Origin: Poriferisodalis sp965215815
GTDB lineage: Bacteria > Actinomycetota > Acidimicrobiia > Acidimicrobiales > Poriferisodalaceae
DNA length: 64,000 bases
Direction: 5' to 3'
NCBI RefSeq assembly: GCF_965215815.1
Contig: NZ_CBDCEO010000013.1
Span: 2,232,001-2,296,000 of the forward strand
Made by a program: the position numbers and the translations under genes. The notes beneath the pieces are model-generated. The model did no database searches. It worked only from the letters and a program-made list of their open reading frames with translations, and had not been told where the DNA came from. This document shows, one piece after another, positions 41,603-50,306 of the stretch; positions within the stretch are counted from its first letter, which is position 1; each line of letters begins with the position of its first letter.

Positions 41603-42904
41603 ATGACGACACCCCAGATCGCACCCGCGACAGGCAAGCTCGGTGTGCTGACGCCCGGCATGGGCGCCGTAGCCACGACGTTCATCGCTGGCGTGCTCGC
41701 CACTCGGGCCGGTCTCGCAGCCCCGATCGGCTCGGTCACGCAGATGGCCCATATCCGCCTGGGCGGCCGTGCCGAGGGCCGCAATCCGCTCGTCCGAGAT
41801 TTTGTGCCTCTGGCCAGCCTCGACGATCTTGTCTTCGGCGGCTGGGATCCGATCACACCCAATGCACTCGAGGGCGCCCGCACGGCAGGCGTGCTCGAAG
41901 AGCGCGATCTCGGCGTCATCTCGCGCGAACTCGAAGGCATTGTCGCGATGGACGCGGTCTTCGACTCGCGTTGGGTGAGTCGGCTTGAGGGCACACGCAC
42001 CAAGCCGCCGATGGGCAAGCTCGACGCCGCGCAGGCGCTCATGACCGACATCGAGCGTTTCCGTTCGGAGAACGATTGCGACCGCTTGGTGATGGTGTGG
42101 TGCGGATCGACCGAGGCATACCAGGAACCCGCTGAGGTGCACGCCAGCGTCGAAGCGTTCGAGGCGGGCCTCGCCGCGGACGACGACAACATCTCGCCCA
42201 GCCAGATCTACGCCTACGCCGCGCTCATGAGCGATGTGCCGTTCGCCAACGGCGCACCGAACCTCAGCGTGGACATCCCCGCGATGACTGACTTGGCGCA
42301 GCGCCGCGGCGTTCCGATCGCCGGCAAGGACTTCAAGACCGGTCAGACGCTCATGAAGACCCTGATCGCGCCAGGCCTCAAGGCACGGATGCTGGGCCTG
42401 CGCGGCTGGTACTCCACCAACATCCTGGGCAACCGCGACGGCGAAGTCCTGGACGATCCTGAGAACTTCAAGACGAAGGAAACCTCCAAGCTGGGCGTTC
42501 TCGACACGATTCTGCAGCCAGAGACCTACCCGGATCTCTACGGCGAGATCGACCACGTAGTGCGAATCAACTACTACCCGCCGCGTGGAGACAACAAGGA
42601 GGGCTGGGACAGCATCGACATCTTCGGCTGGCTCGGTTACCCGATGCAGATCAAGATCGATTTCCTGTGCCGAGACTCGATCCTGGCGGCACCGATCGTG
42701 CTGGATCTCGCCCTGTTCTTGGACCTCGCTCAGCGAGCCGGCCAAGGGGGAGTGCAGGAGTGGTTGTCGTTCTACCTGAAGGCCCCCCAGTCGGCAGATC
42801 CGGCTGGTCCCGAGCATGACCTGTTCATCCAGCAGACCAAGCTCAAGAACACGCTGCGCGAATGGATGGGTGAAGAACCGGTCACTCACTCCGAAGCAGG
42901 CTGA
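41603..42904 (+). CDS. ino1: myo-inositol-1-phosphate synthase family protein
   Basis: A 433-residue NAD-dependent synthase converting glucose-6-phosphate to inositol-1-phosphate. The glycine-rich start is KLGVLTPGMGAVATTFIAGV, WDPITPNALEGA follows, and the family core NGAPNLSVDIPAMTDLA, IAGKDFKTGQTLMKT, RGWYSTNILGNRDGEVLDDP and SKLGVLDTIL is intact. INO1 supplies inositol for phosphatidylinositol and mycothiol-type compounds. The end is followed by a 9-bp hairpin. Confidence 0.9.
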   Translation: MTTPQIAPATGKLGVLTPGMGAVATTFIAGVLATRAGLAAPIGSVTQMAHIRLGGRAEGRNPLVRDFVPLASLDDLVFGGWDPITPNALEGARTAGVLEERDLGVISRELEGIVAMDAVFDSRWVSRLEGTRTKPPMGKLDAAQALMTDIERFRSENDCDRLVMVWCGSTEAYQEPAEVHASVEAFEAGLAADDDNISPSQIYAYAALMSDVPFANGAPNLSVDIPAMTDLAQRRGVPIAGKDFKTGQTLMKTLIAPGLKARMLGLRGWYSTNILGNRDGEVLDDPENFKTKETSKLGVLDTILQPETYPDLYGEIDHVVRINYYPPRGDNKEGWDSIDIFGWLGYPMQIKIDFLCRDSILAAPIVLDLALFLDLAQRAGQGGVQEWLSFYLKAPQSADPAGPEHDLFIQQTKLKNTLREWMGEEPVTHSEAG

Positions 42905-42924
42905 CCGTCTGCTGATAGCGCTCT

Positions 42925-42950
42925 CGTTCGGCATTTGCCGCTGCCGAACG
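42925..42950 (+). terminator. hairpin after ino1
   Basis: CGTTCGGCA (42,925-42,933) and TGCCGAACG (42,942-42,950) form a perfect 9-bp stem with an 8-nt loop, 20 nt after the stop. Confidence 0.5.
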
Positions 42951-43062
42951 CACATTCTCATTTCGCCTTCAGGTTGATCTCAGGGGCCTTTCAGATTTGC
43001 CCGCCATCGTCAGGGCTGTCGCAGATACCTCTGCAGAACCCCCTGACGAAAGGACTGGCGAC

Positions 43063-43686
43063 ATGGCCGAATCCAACGAGATCACCCCGAAGAGCGAGTT
43101 GGGTCATCGCAGACCCGAGCGAGGCCGGCTGCTGGCCGTGCTTCTCGCAGCCCTCCTGGCGGCTGTAGTCGCTATCTCGTTCACTGCCAGCAGTGCAAGT
43201 GCACAGACCGAGAACACCGACGGCGGCACCGACGAGCAGCAGGCAGACGACGGCTCGAACGACGACGGCTCCGGCGAGGACGACTCGGACAGCACCTGCG
43301 ACCACGACGGATCTCACCACGGCGGCAAGCACTGGCGGCTCGGCATGAGCGACACGCTGACCGAGGTGCTCGGCATCGATACCGAGACGCTGCGCACCAA
43401 GCTCCAGGAAGGATCGTCGCTCGCCGACATCGCCGCCGAGCAAGAGGTCGAGGTCTCCGACGTGGTGGACGCACTCGTGACCGCCATCAGCGAGCGTGCC
43501 GCAGAGCGCGACCGCGAAATCGACGCCGACGAGCTGACCACCAGAATCACGGCCTTCGTCAACGGCGAGCGGCCCGAGCGGCCCAAAGGCGAAGACGGAC
43601 GGCGCGGACGTCGCGGCCTGCACCGCGGCGGCATCGACGGTCTGGGGCGCTGGGGCGGGCACGCCCACTCCGACACTGCCGCATAA
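43063..43686 (+). CDS. secreted acidic/His-rich protein of unknown function
   Basis: A 207-residue exported protein. A basic N-terminus and hydrophobic segment (LLAVLLAALLAAVVAISFTA) end in SSASAQ, a typical signal peptidase site. An acidic, low-complexity stretch with CDHDGSHHGGKHW (~83-95) may bind metal. It is followed by a helical repeat-like domain (LGIDTETLRTKLQEGSSLAD, then IAAEQEVEVSDVV) seen in small secreted actinobacterial proteins. A basic Gly/Arg tail ends the protein. AAAGGA before the ATG acts as ribosome-binding site. Confidence 0.65.
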   Translation: MAESNEITPKSELGHRRPERGRLLAVLLAALLAAVVAISFTASSASAQTENTDGGTDEQQADDGSNDDGSGEDDSDSTCDHDGSHHGGKHWRLGMSDTLTEVLGIDTETLRTKLQEGSSLADIAAEQEVEVSDVVDALVTAISERAAERDREIDADELTTRITAFVNGERPERPKGEDGRRGRRGLHRGGIDGLGRWGGHAHSDTAA

Positions 43687-43704
43687 ACCCCCTGCGGCTT
43701 CATC

Positions 43705-43743
43705 CCGAAGCGGGCCGGTCCCCTCTCCGCCGGCCCGCTTCGG
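43705..43743. terminator. strong hairpin after the secreted protein gene
   Basis: CCGAAGCGGGCCGG (43,705-43,718) and CCGGCCCGCTTCGG (43,730-43,743) form a perfect 14-bp GC-rich stem with an 11-nt loop, beginning 18 nt after the stop codon. Confidence 0.65.
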
Positions 43744-43762
43744 CGCGTCCGGGGCAAGCCGG

Positions 43763-43768
43763 TACGTT
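43763..43768 (+). promoter_or_regulatory. -10 box TACGTT before the 2OG-Fe oxygenase
   Basis: TACGTT lies 6 nt before the ATG at 43,775. Confidence 0.4.
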
Positions 43769-43774
43769 GCGTCC

Positions 43775-44710
43775 ATGTCCACTGGCGGAACGGCGATTCC
43801 GGTCATCGACATCTCTGGCGCCGCCTCGCTCGACGCTGCGAGCGAGCAGATCGATGCCGCGTGCCGCGGCATCGGCTTCTTCGCCGTCACCGGTCACAGA
43901 GTTGCGGGCGAACTGCTCGAAGGTGTGCTCACCGTGACCAGGGAGTTCTTCGCCCAGCCGCTTGCGCACAAGAACTCGCTGGCGATCGAGTCGTCCGACC
44001 ATCACCGGGGCTACGCAGGTGTGGAGGGTGAACTGCTGGAGCCCGGTCTGCGGGCTGACTACAAGGAGACCATGGACTTCGGCCCCGAAATACCGCTCGG
44101 CGACCCCCGTCGCTCACCCCTGGAAGGACCGAACCAATGGCCCGACCTGCCTGGATTTCGCGCGGCGGTCGAGGCTTATCAGGAGGCGGTGCTCGACGCG
44201 GCGAAACGTCTGCTTCGATTGATCGCGCAGGCACTCGAGCTGGAGCCGTCCTTCTTCGACGAGCGATTCGGGCGGCCCCTCGTGGGGACGAGGCTCATCC
44301 GGTACCCGACCGTCAGCGAGCCCCTGCCCGACCAACTGGGCTGCGGTGCCCACAGCGACTACGGCTGCATCACGCTGCTGCTCACCGACGGTGCGCCCGG
44401 ACTGCAACTCGCGGATATCGACCGACGGTGGCACGACGTGGTCGCGCCCGCGGACAGCTTCATCATCAATCTCGGCGACATGCTGGCTCGCTGGACGAAC
44501 GACAGGTACCGCGCCACCGTTCACCGAGTGCAGTCGCCGCGCACGGCGGACCGCTATTCGGTGCCCACGTTCGTCAACCCGTCCTACGACACCGTCGTCG
44601 AGTGCCTGCCGGGCTGCCTCGGCGAGGGCGAGCAGCCGAAGTACCCGCCCACGACATCGGGCGCCTACCTGCAGTCCCGCTTCGACGAAACCTTCGCCTA
44701 CCGCCAGTAG
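43775..44710 (+). CDS. 2-oxoglutarate/Fe(II) oxygenase, isopenicillin N synthase family
   Basis: A 311-residue DIOX_N plus 2OG-FeII oxygenase protein. IPVIDISGA starts the fold and the HRGYAGVEGE segment is typical. The iron triad is in CGAHSDYGCITLLL (His, Asp, ~190-192) and ATVHRV (His, ~248), with Arg in DRYSVPTFVNP binding the co-substrate. It probably hydroxylates or desaturates a small molecule; the substrate is not predictable. The N-terminus and -10 spacing support the ATG. Confidence 0.88.
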   Translation: MSTGGTAIPVIDISGAASLDAASEQIDAACRGIGFFAVTGHRVAGELLEGVLTVTREFFAQPLAHKNSLAIESSDHHRGYAGVEGELLEPGLRADYKETMDFGPEIPLGDPRRSPLEGPNQWPDLPGFRAAVEAYQEAVLDAAKRLLRLIAQALELEPSFFDERFGRPLVGTRLIRYPTVSEPLPDQLGCGAHSDYGCITLLLTDGAPGLQLADIDRRWHDVVAPADSFIINLGDMLARWTNDRYRATVHRVQSPRTADRYSVPTFVNPSYDTVVECLPGCLGEGEQPKYPPTTSGAYLQSRFDETFAYRQ

Positions 44711-44815
44711 CTGTTGGCTGGCGTCAGTCGCCCGGCGATCGACGGCCCGGATGCAGGTATCACTGGCAGCGACTCAAGTCGGCGAAGATCACCGTTTGGC
44801 CAATGCCAGCAGGGC

Positions 44816-45493
44816 TCATCGCACCGTGAAAACGGCGATGCGGGTCCACCTGTCGGGGTTGTCAGGGTCGGCGCCGCCATATATGGGACGCACAACGAAA
44901 CCGAGCCCGCTGATCACGCCGGCTTCGGAACGCTCGGCCAGCCAGTCGCCGAAGCCGACTTCGGCGAAGTGCGCCGAGTTGATGCCCAGCGAACAACGAG
45001 CACCCGGGCGGGCCACACGAATGAGCTCGTTGACAGATTCAGGGCCCAGATGACCGTGGGTGAACGCGCCAGCGCTCACGATGCCGGCGTACGTCGCGCT
45101 GTCGAGGTCGAGCCGGCCGGTGAGATCGGCTTCGAAGAGCTGTCGGTAGGTCGAGCGACCGTCGTGGGTCTTGTCAGCGGCCTTCGCCAGCATCTCGGGC
45201 GAGATGTCGATGCCGTCGATCACCGGGACACCCAACCGTGCCAGCTCGGCACCGACGACGCCCGTTCCGCAGCCGACGTCGAGCACGGGCCCGTCGAGTT
45301 CGTCGAGACCGCCACAGAACGCAGCTGCCACGTGCTCGTGGTACAGGTAGTCGTTCTCGGCTAGGAAGACAGACTCATACGTCTCCGCCCATGAGGCGTA
45401 CAGCTCACGGTTGGCTTCGGGCCCGTCGACGGCGTAGGCCTCTTCAAGCCCGATACCTGCTGCGGCCGATTCCGCCGCCGTTGGCTTGGTCAT
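44816..45493 (-). CDS. class I SAM-dependent methyltransferase
   Basis: A 225-residue methyltransferase. ANRELYASWAETYESVF precedes motif I VLDVGCGTGVVGAEL (~70-84), with the acidic loop GIDISPEMLAKA (~93-104) and the motif around FEADLTGRL. A Williams-Beuren-candidate-like small-molecule methyltransferase is the closest style. On the minus strand TAACGT (45,503-45,508) sits 9 nt before the ATG, again suggesting a leaderless start. The substrate is unknown. Confidence 0.87.
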   Translation of the reverse strand: MTKPTAAESAAAGIGLEEAYAVDGPEANRELYASWAETYESVFLAENDYLYHEHVAAAFCGGLDELDGPVLDVGCGTGVVGAELARLGVPVIDGIDISPEMLAKAADKTHDGRSTYRQLFEADLTGRLDLDSATYAGIVSAGAFTHGHLGPESVNELIRVARPGARCSLGINSAHFAEVGFGDWLAERSEAGVISGLGFVVRPIYGGADPDNPDRWTRIAVFTVR

Positions 45494-45517
45494 CGCTGGG
45501 TGACGTTAGCGCTGCCG

Positions 45518-45564
45518 TTCTGTGTGCGGAAATGCCGTTGTGGGCGGCTCTCTTGCGCAGAGAG
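45518..45564. repeat. intergenic palindromic repeat, copy D1
   Basis: Arms TTCTGTGTGCGGAAATGCCG (45,518-45,537) and CGGCTCTCTTGCGCAGAGAG (45,545-45,564) are related to copies A-C but with a CGGC core. D1 and D2 form a 60-bp tandem pair between the methyltransferase start and the Rieske-TPP gene end. Confidence 0.6.
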
Positions 45565-45577
45565 TGCGGCAGTTTGG

Positions 45578-45624
45578 TTCTGTGTGCAGGAATGCCGTTG
45601 CGTGCGGCTTTCTTGCGCAGAGAA
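45578..45624. repeat. intergenic palindromic repeat, copy D2
   Basis: Arms TTCTGTGTGCAGGAATGCCG (45,578-45,597) and CGGCTTTCTTGCGCAGAGAA (45,605-45,624) pair at about 15 of 20 positions. It is the second unit of the 60-bp tandem, ending 14 nt from the Rieske-TPP stop codon, so it could also work as that gene's terminator. Confidence 0.65.
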
Positions 45625-45637
45625 CCCGGGGTTGCGG

Positions 45638-47770
45638 TCAGACGAGCAGAGGGTCGGTCATCACTTCTACCAGGGCCGGACCCGGGTGGGCCAATGCGTC
45701 GATGAGCGCGGTGTCCAGCTCGTTCGCCGTGGTCACGTGGCTGCCCATCACGCCGCACAGCTCCGCGAACTCGGCGAAGCTCGGGTTGTGCAGCGAGGTC
45801 TGCCACACGTCCAGCTCGGCCGCTCGCTGCTCCTTGGAGATCTTCCCCAGCTCGCCGTTGTTGAGCAGCACGTGGGTGATGTCCATGCCGTACTTGACGG
45901 CGGTCGTCAACTCCATGGCGTACTGGCCGAAGCCGCCGTCGCCCGACACCGAAACCACCGCCCGGCCTGCCCAAGGGGACCCCTCCGCACTCGGCGCACG
46001 CTGGGTTGCGGCCCAGCACCCCATCGCAGCGGGGAATGCGAAGCCGATGGACCCCAGGTAGCCGGACATGAGCACGGTCTGCCCGCAGGGCTCGAAGTAG
46101 CGGCCGAAGGAATAGGCGTGGTTGCCGACGTCCACGGTCATGATGGCGTCGGCCGGAACGAGGCGGCTCAGGGTCTCGAACACGACCGCCGAATTCATGC
46201 CGCTGCCCCGGTCATCGTCACGCCGGCGTTGCTTCTCGGCACGCCAGATATCCCAGCGCTCAGCAACTTCAGCAGCGGTGTCCCCTCGTGCGGCTCGACT
46301 CTCCAACGCCGAGGCGAGCGTCCGTGCCCCCGTGCCTACATCGGCCAGCATGGGCACCGTCACCGCATGGAACCGCCCGAGCGCCATCGGGTCGAAGTCG
46401 ACCTGCACGATCGGTTTGTAGGACGCGATGCCTGTGTGGTTTGCGAACGACACGCCGAAGGTCACCAGCGCGTCGGCCTCGTTCATGAACCAGCTGGCGA
46501 TCGGGGTGCCAGAGCGGCCCAGCACCCCGCACGCGAGCGGGTGCTGGTCAGCAATCAGGCCCTTTCCCTTGAACGTCGTGGCGATCGGCGCATCAATCGA
46601 CTCAGCCAGTGCCACGATGTCGTCGATGCCGTTACGGGCGCCGTGCCCCACGATGATCATCGGCCGCGCCGCGCCCGATAGCACGTCGACCGCCGCGTCG
46701 AGTGCGCTCGGGGCGGGGGAGACACCACGATCACCCGTGCGGCCCTCCGGTGAACCGGCTGCCCGTTGGGCGGCGGGAGCGGGAAGCACCTGCACCTCGT
46801 CGGGCAGCACCAGGTGTGCCACGTCGCGCTCCACCAACGCCGTCTTGCAGGCCAGGTTCATCAGCTCTGTTGCATCGGAGCCCGCTTGGACGGTCTGGGA
46901 ATAGCGCGCTACGTCGGCAAATGCCGCTGACAGGTCGGTGTCCTGAAATGCACCTCTGCCACGCACGCTCGACGGCACCTGGCCCGACAGCGCCAGAACC
47001 GGTGCCCGATCCATCTTGGCGTCGTACAGCCCGGTCAGCAGGTTGGTGCTGCCCGGCCCGGCAATCGCAAAGCACGCGGCCAGACTCCCGGTCAGCTTTC
47101 CGTACGCGGTCGCCGCGAAGGAGGCGGCGCCCTCGTGGCGCACACCGATGAACTGCAGCGAGCCGCGAGCCTCGGCGGTTCGCAGTGCATCGGCGAAGCC
47201 CAGGTTTGAGTGCCCCACCATGCCGAAGACCCACCCGACGCCCCACGCGGTCATGGTCTCGACGAGCTGGTCCGACACGGTTCGAGTCCGGGTGGCCAAA
47301 ACCGGCAGAGCCACGTAGACACCGTCGGGCCGGACCTCGGTGCGGTAGGCGGCAGGTGCATCGTCGAATGGGGGCGGCGGCTTGCCATTGGTGGGGGAGT
47401 AGTCGTAGCCATGCCACGGGCAGCGCAGCCAGCCGCCCTCGATGCTGCCCTCGCCGAGCGGACCGCCCTGATGCGGGCAGGCGTTGGCGAGGCACCCGAA
47501 TCCTGTATCCGTGCGGGTGACGCACAGGCTCTCGCGTTCGACGGTCACCGTGGTGACCCGGCCGACATCGAGTTCGTCGACGCCGACAAGCCGGTGCCAG
47601 GCGAACTCGCCGTCGGGGAGTGCGGGCACCGCGACGCTTGGCGTCTCGGCATTAGACCCAGCGACGCTTGGCGTCTCGGCATTAGACCCAGCGACGCTTG
47701 GCGTCTCGGCATTAGACCCAGCGACGCTAGGCGTCTCGCTCGGATCCGGATCCTGAGTCGTGTCGCTCAT
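45638..47770 (-). CDS. Rieske [2Fe-2S] domain fused to thiamine-diphosphate enzyme (acetolactate synthase-like)
   Basis: 710 residues with an unusual architecture. An N-terminal linker has a 10-residue tandem repeat (ETPSVAGSNA). A Rieske ferredoxin domain (~50-145) carries both cluster boxes: ACPHQGGPLGEG and RCPWHGYDY. A full ThDP enzyme follows: PYR domain with the catalytic Glu in VRHEGAASFAATAYGKL and IAGPGSTNLLTGLYDA, a central domain (GHGARNGIDDIV), and a PP domain with ThDP/Mg site GDGGFGQYAME...LLNNGELG. It may be a redox-coupled pyruvate-oxidase- or oxalyl-decarboxylase-like enzyme; the substrate is unknown. It is transcribed alone. Confidence 0.85.
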   Translation of the reverse strand: MSDTTQDPDPSETPSVAGSNAETPSVAGSNAETPSVAGSNAETPSVAVPALPDGEFAWHRLVGVDELDVGRVTTVTVERESLCVTRTDTGFGCLANACPHQGGPLGEGSIEGGWLRCPWHGYDYSPTNGKPPPPFDDAPAAYRTEVRPDGVYVALPVLATRTRTVSDQLVETMTAWGVGWVFGMVGHSNLGFADALRTAEARGSLQFIGVRHEGAASFAATAYGKLTGSLAACFAIAGPGSTNLLTGLYDAKMDRAPVLALSGQVPSSVRGRGAFQDTDLSAAFADVARYSQTVQAGSDATELMNLACKTALVERDVAHLVLPDEVQVLPAPAAQRAAGSPEGRTGDRGVSPAPSALDAAVDVLSGAARPMIIVGHGARNGIDDIVALAESIDAPIATTFKGKGLIADQHPLACGVLGRSGTPIASWFMNEADALVTFGVSFANHTGIASYKPIVQVDFDPMALGRFHAVTVPMLADVGTGARTLASALESRAARGDTAAEVAERWDIWRAEKQRRRDDDRGSGMNSAVVFETLSRLVPADAIMTVDVGNHAYSFGRYFEPCGQTVLMSGYLGSIGFAFPAAMGCWAATQRAPSAEGSPWAGRAVVSVSGDGGFGQYAMELTTAVKYGMDITHVLLNNGELGKISKEQRAAELDVWQTSLHNPSFAEFAELCGVMGSHVTTANELDTALIDALAHPGPALVEVMTDPLLV
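47631..47738. repeat. 30-bp tandem repeats inside the Rieske-TPP gene
   Basis: Three perfect 30-bp units (47,631-47,660, 47,661-47,690, 47,691-47,720) and a partial fourth encode repeats of TPSVAGSNAE in the linker before the Rieske domain. Perfect DNA identity implies recent expansion. Confidence 0.85.
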
Positions 47771-47862
47771 CGGCCACCCCCGTTCGGTTCGGGCTCATCG
47801 TCTCATACCGCACCCCGGTCTCAGTAGTCGCGGAGGGGGCGGCAGACATTCGTGCGCGGCCC

Positions 47863-47868
47863 TAGCGT
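47863..47868 (+). promoter_or_regulatory. -10 box TAGCGT before the phosphatase gene
   Basis: TAGCGT lies 7 nt before the GTG at 47,876 and supports that start over an in-frame GTG at 47,852. Confidence 0.35.
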
Positions 47869-47875
47869 TCACGCT

Positions 47876-48355
47876 GTGCTCTACCTCGTTCGTCACGCTT
47901 CCGCTGGCGATCGGCGGGCCTGGCAGGGTGACGACAGCGTCCGACCGCTCGACTCGAAGGGCTTGGCCCAGGCGGCGGCCATCGCCGAGTTGCTCTGCGC
48001 AGCACCAGTGCGCCGAGTGCTGTCAAGCCCGTCGGTGCGCTGCATCCAGACCATCGAACCGCTCGCCGCAGCGCTGGGACTGGACATCGGGATAGCTGTT
48101 GAGCTCGACGAGGGCGCCGATGGCTGGCGCACTGAAGCCCTGCTCGATTGCGTGTGCGGCCTGCCAGGGGACAGCGTGTTGTGCAGCCACGGCGACGTCA
48201 TTCCCGAAGTGCTGTGGCGCTTCGCCCACCAGGGAATAGACGTCACCCCGCGCCGCTGCAAGAAGGCGTCCATCTGGGAGCTTCACGTTGTCGACGGCGC
48301 CGTCACCCACGGGGTCTACCGGCCTCCCCGCCTGTTCGCCGCTGGCAGTTCGTGA
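47876..48355 (+). CDS. SixA-like histidine phosphatase
   Basis: A 159-residue phosphoglycerate-mutase-superfamily phosphatase. The catalytic RHG box is LYLVRHASAGDR, where Ala replaces the usual Gly, followed by LDSKGLAQAAAIAEL and SSPSVRCIQTIEPLA. The second His is in VLCSHGDVIPEVL. SixA-type proteins remove phosphate from phosphohistidine in signalling proteins. It overlaps the next gene by one base (stop TGA ends at the A of ATG 48,355). Confidence 0.8.
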   Translation: MLYLVRHASAGDRRAWQGDDSVRPLDSKGLAQAAAIAELLCAAPVRRVLSSPSVRCIQTIEPLAAALGLDIGIAVELDEGADGWRTEALLDCVCGLPGDSVLCSHGDVIPEVLWRFAHQGIDVTPRRCKKASIWELHVVDGAVTHGVYRPPRLFAAGSS

Positions 48356-49314
48356 TGCTCTCGCTCGATGCCGCAGCGGTGCGGCGGGCCACGCCGTGGA
48401 ACGAGCTGATGGAGGCGATTGCCCAACTGCTCGGTGACGGTGGCGCCACGGTGCCCCAGCGGGAGGTGCACGATGTGGCCCTTCCCGACGGCGGCACTGG
48501 CTCGCTGCTGGTCATGGCCGCATGGGTTGATCGCGAATTGCTCGGAGTAAAAGCCGTCACGTACTACCCCTCCAATGTGGGCACCGACCTGCCGATCATC
48601 AGTGCGGGCTACTTGTTGTTCGACGGCCAGACGGGCCAGCTCGCTGCTGTGCTTGACGGCGACGAGCTGACGCTGCGGCGCACGGCCGCCGTCTCAGCGC
48701 TTGCCGCTGATCGCCTCGCCCGCTCCGATGCCAATCATTTGCTCGTTGTCGGCACGGGCAAGTTGGCACCCAACCTCGCGCTGGCCCACGCCACGGTCCG
48801 GCAATTCAGCGTCATTGAGGTCTGGGGACGGGATCTGGCCAAGGCCGCTGCAGTGGCGCGCGCACTCGAATACCAGGGCCTGCCGGCCCAACCTGCTCCC
48901 TCGCTTGACGTCGCAGTCGAGCGTGCCGACATTGTCACCTGCGCCACCGGCGCGACCAGCCCGCTGGTGAGGGGCAGCCTCCTGCAGCCCGGCACGCATC
49001 TCGACCTCGTGGGCGGCTTCCGCGCCGACATGCGCGAGGCGGACGATGCTGCAGTCATTCGATCGACGTTGTTCGTCGACACGCGTGACGGAGCAGTGCT
49101 CGCAGGCGATCTCGCCCAGCCGATCGCCGACGAGCTCATTACGAGCGACTCGATCGCAGCCGACTTGGCGGCACTTGTCGTCGGCAACCATCCCGGGCGC
49201 ACCTCGGACTCCGAGATCACCCTGTTCAAGTCGGTCGGTTTCGCCTTGTCGGACTTGGCCGCAGCCCAGTTGGTGCATCGCCGCCTCGGAGGTGACAGCT
49301 CTGCCAATGACTGA
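48355..49314 (+). CDS. ornithine cyclodeaminase/mu-crystallin family protein
   Basis: A 319-residue NAD(P)-dependent family member. The N-terminal part has GVKAVTYYPSNVG and LDGDELTLRRTAAVSALAAD, which carries the family's LTxxRTAAxSALA signature. The Rossmann part begins LLVVGTGKLAPNLALAHATV (~134-153), with GSLLQPGTHLDLVGGFRADM later. It could be an ornithine cyclodeaminase, an alanine/ketimine reductase or similar; the substrate is not decidable. Start is ATG 48,355 or GTG 48,352. Confidence 0.85.
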   Translation: MLSLDAAAVRRATPWNELMEAIAQLLGDGGATVPQREVHDVALPDGGTGSLLVMAAWVDRELLGVKAVTYYPSNVGTDLPIISAGYLLFDGQTGQLAAVLDGDELTLRRTAAVSALAADRLARSDANHLLVVGTGKLAPNLALAHATVRQFSVIEVWGRDLAKAAAVARALEYQGLPAQPAPSLDVAVERADIVTCATGATSPLVRGSLLQPGTHLDLVGGFRADMREADDAAVIRSTLFVDTRDGAVLAGDLAQPIADELITSDSIAADLAALVVGNHPGRTSDSEITLFKSVGFALSDLAAAQLVHRRLGGDSSAND

Positions 49315-49359
49315 ACCTCTCATGATCACAACAGGCCACCTCGGCAGCGCGACCGTGTT

Positions 49360-50247
49360 GTGACGGACACTCACACCGACCGCGACGGTCGACGCCTTGG
49401 CTGGTTCCTCGCGGCCAGCGGCATGCTGCTGGTGTCCACCGATTCGCTGTGGGTGCGTATCTCGGAAGCCGACGCACTCGACATCGCTTTTGTCGTCGGG
49501 GTGCTGTCGCTGGTTCTCTACGGTGCAATGGCAGTCCGGCAACCGTCGGCCGCTTGGGCGTCCATGCGGACTCACACCGTGCCCTTGCTCACAATCGGCG
49601 TGCTCGGGGCGCTCAGCCAGCTCACGTTCATCTCGGCGATCACACACACCGAGATCCCTCACGTCGTGGCCATCGTGGCGGCTGCGCCCGTTCTGGCTGC
49701 GGCGATCGCTTGGTTCGCTCTGCGTGAACGCACGTCTCTGCGTGTCGTCGTGGGCATCACGCTGACGCTGGCGGGCATCGGCCTGGTGGTTTCGGACTCG
49801 ATTGGCACGCCGAACCTGCTCGGCGACTTCTTGGCACTGGTCGCGGTTGCGGCGTTCGCCGCCAGCACGGTCGTCTGGCGACGCCATCGCGATATGAGCC
49901 GCCTCGTCGGTCTGGCACTGGCTGCAGCGCTGGTGGTCATCCCCACGGCATTCGTCGTCGACCTGGGCCGGCTTGACGCCACAGCCTGGGCTGCCGTGCT
50001 GGTGATGGGCTTGGTCTGCAACCCGCTTGGACGCCTGTCCTACAGCACCGCAACGAGATACGCCCCCGCCGGCGAGGTGGCCCTGTTCGCTCCGGTGGAG
50101 ACCGTGGCCGGCATCGTCTGGGCAGCCGCATTCTTGAGCGAGTACCCGACGCTCACGACGGTAGCGGGCGCCATCATCGTGATCTTGGGCGTGCTCTATG
50201 CAACGGTGCTTGATCGAACGACCACTGCGGCAATCAGGAAGGCTTGA
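49360..50247 (+). CDS. EamA/DMT-family transporter
   Basis: A 295-residue inner-membrane protein with about ten TM helices in two EamA repeats. Examples are ASGMLLVSTDSLWVRI at the start, VVAIVAAAPVLAAAIAWFAL in repeat 1, and PTLTTVAGAIIVILGVLYAT at the end. Drug/metabolite transporters of this type export amino acids or other small molecules. The start is GTG. The transported compound is unknown. Confidence 0.87.
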   Translation: MTDTHTDRDGRRLGWFLAASGMLLVSTDSLWVRISEADALDIAFVVGVLSLVLYGAMAVRQPSAAWASMRTHTVPLLTIGVLGALSQLTFISAITHTEIPHVVAIVAAAPVLAAAIAWFALRERTSLRVVVGITLTLAGIGLVVSDSIGTPNLLGDFLALVAVAAFAASTVVWRRHRDMSRLVGLALAAALVVIPTAFVVDLGRLDATAWAAVLVMGLVCNPLGRLSYSTATRYAPAGEVALFAPVETVAGIVWAAAFLSEYPTLTTVAGAIIVILGVLYATVLDRTTTAAIRKA

Positions 50248-50292
50248 GACCAGCCCCCTTCGGCTGGGTCTTCGTCACTGGGATCGCTGAAT

Positions 50293-50298
50293 TACTGT
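50293..50298 (+). promoter_or_regulatory. -10 box TACTGT before ppk2
   Basis: TACTGT lies 8 nt before the ATG at 50,307 and supports that start over the TTG that overlaps the previous stop. Confidence 0.35.
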
Positions 50299-50306
50299 CC
50301 GAACCC

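Noticed and set aside
47631..47738. 30-bp repeats as a short CRISPR array
   Set aside because: There are no spacers; units are directly adjacent and in frame in a coding linker.
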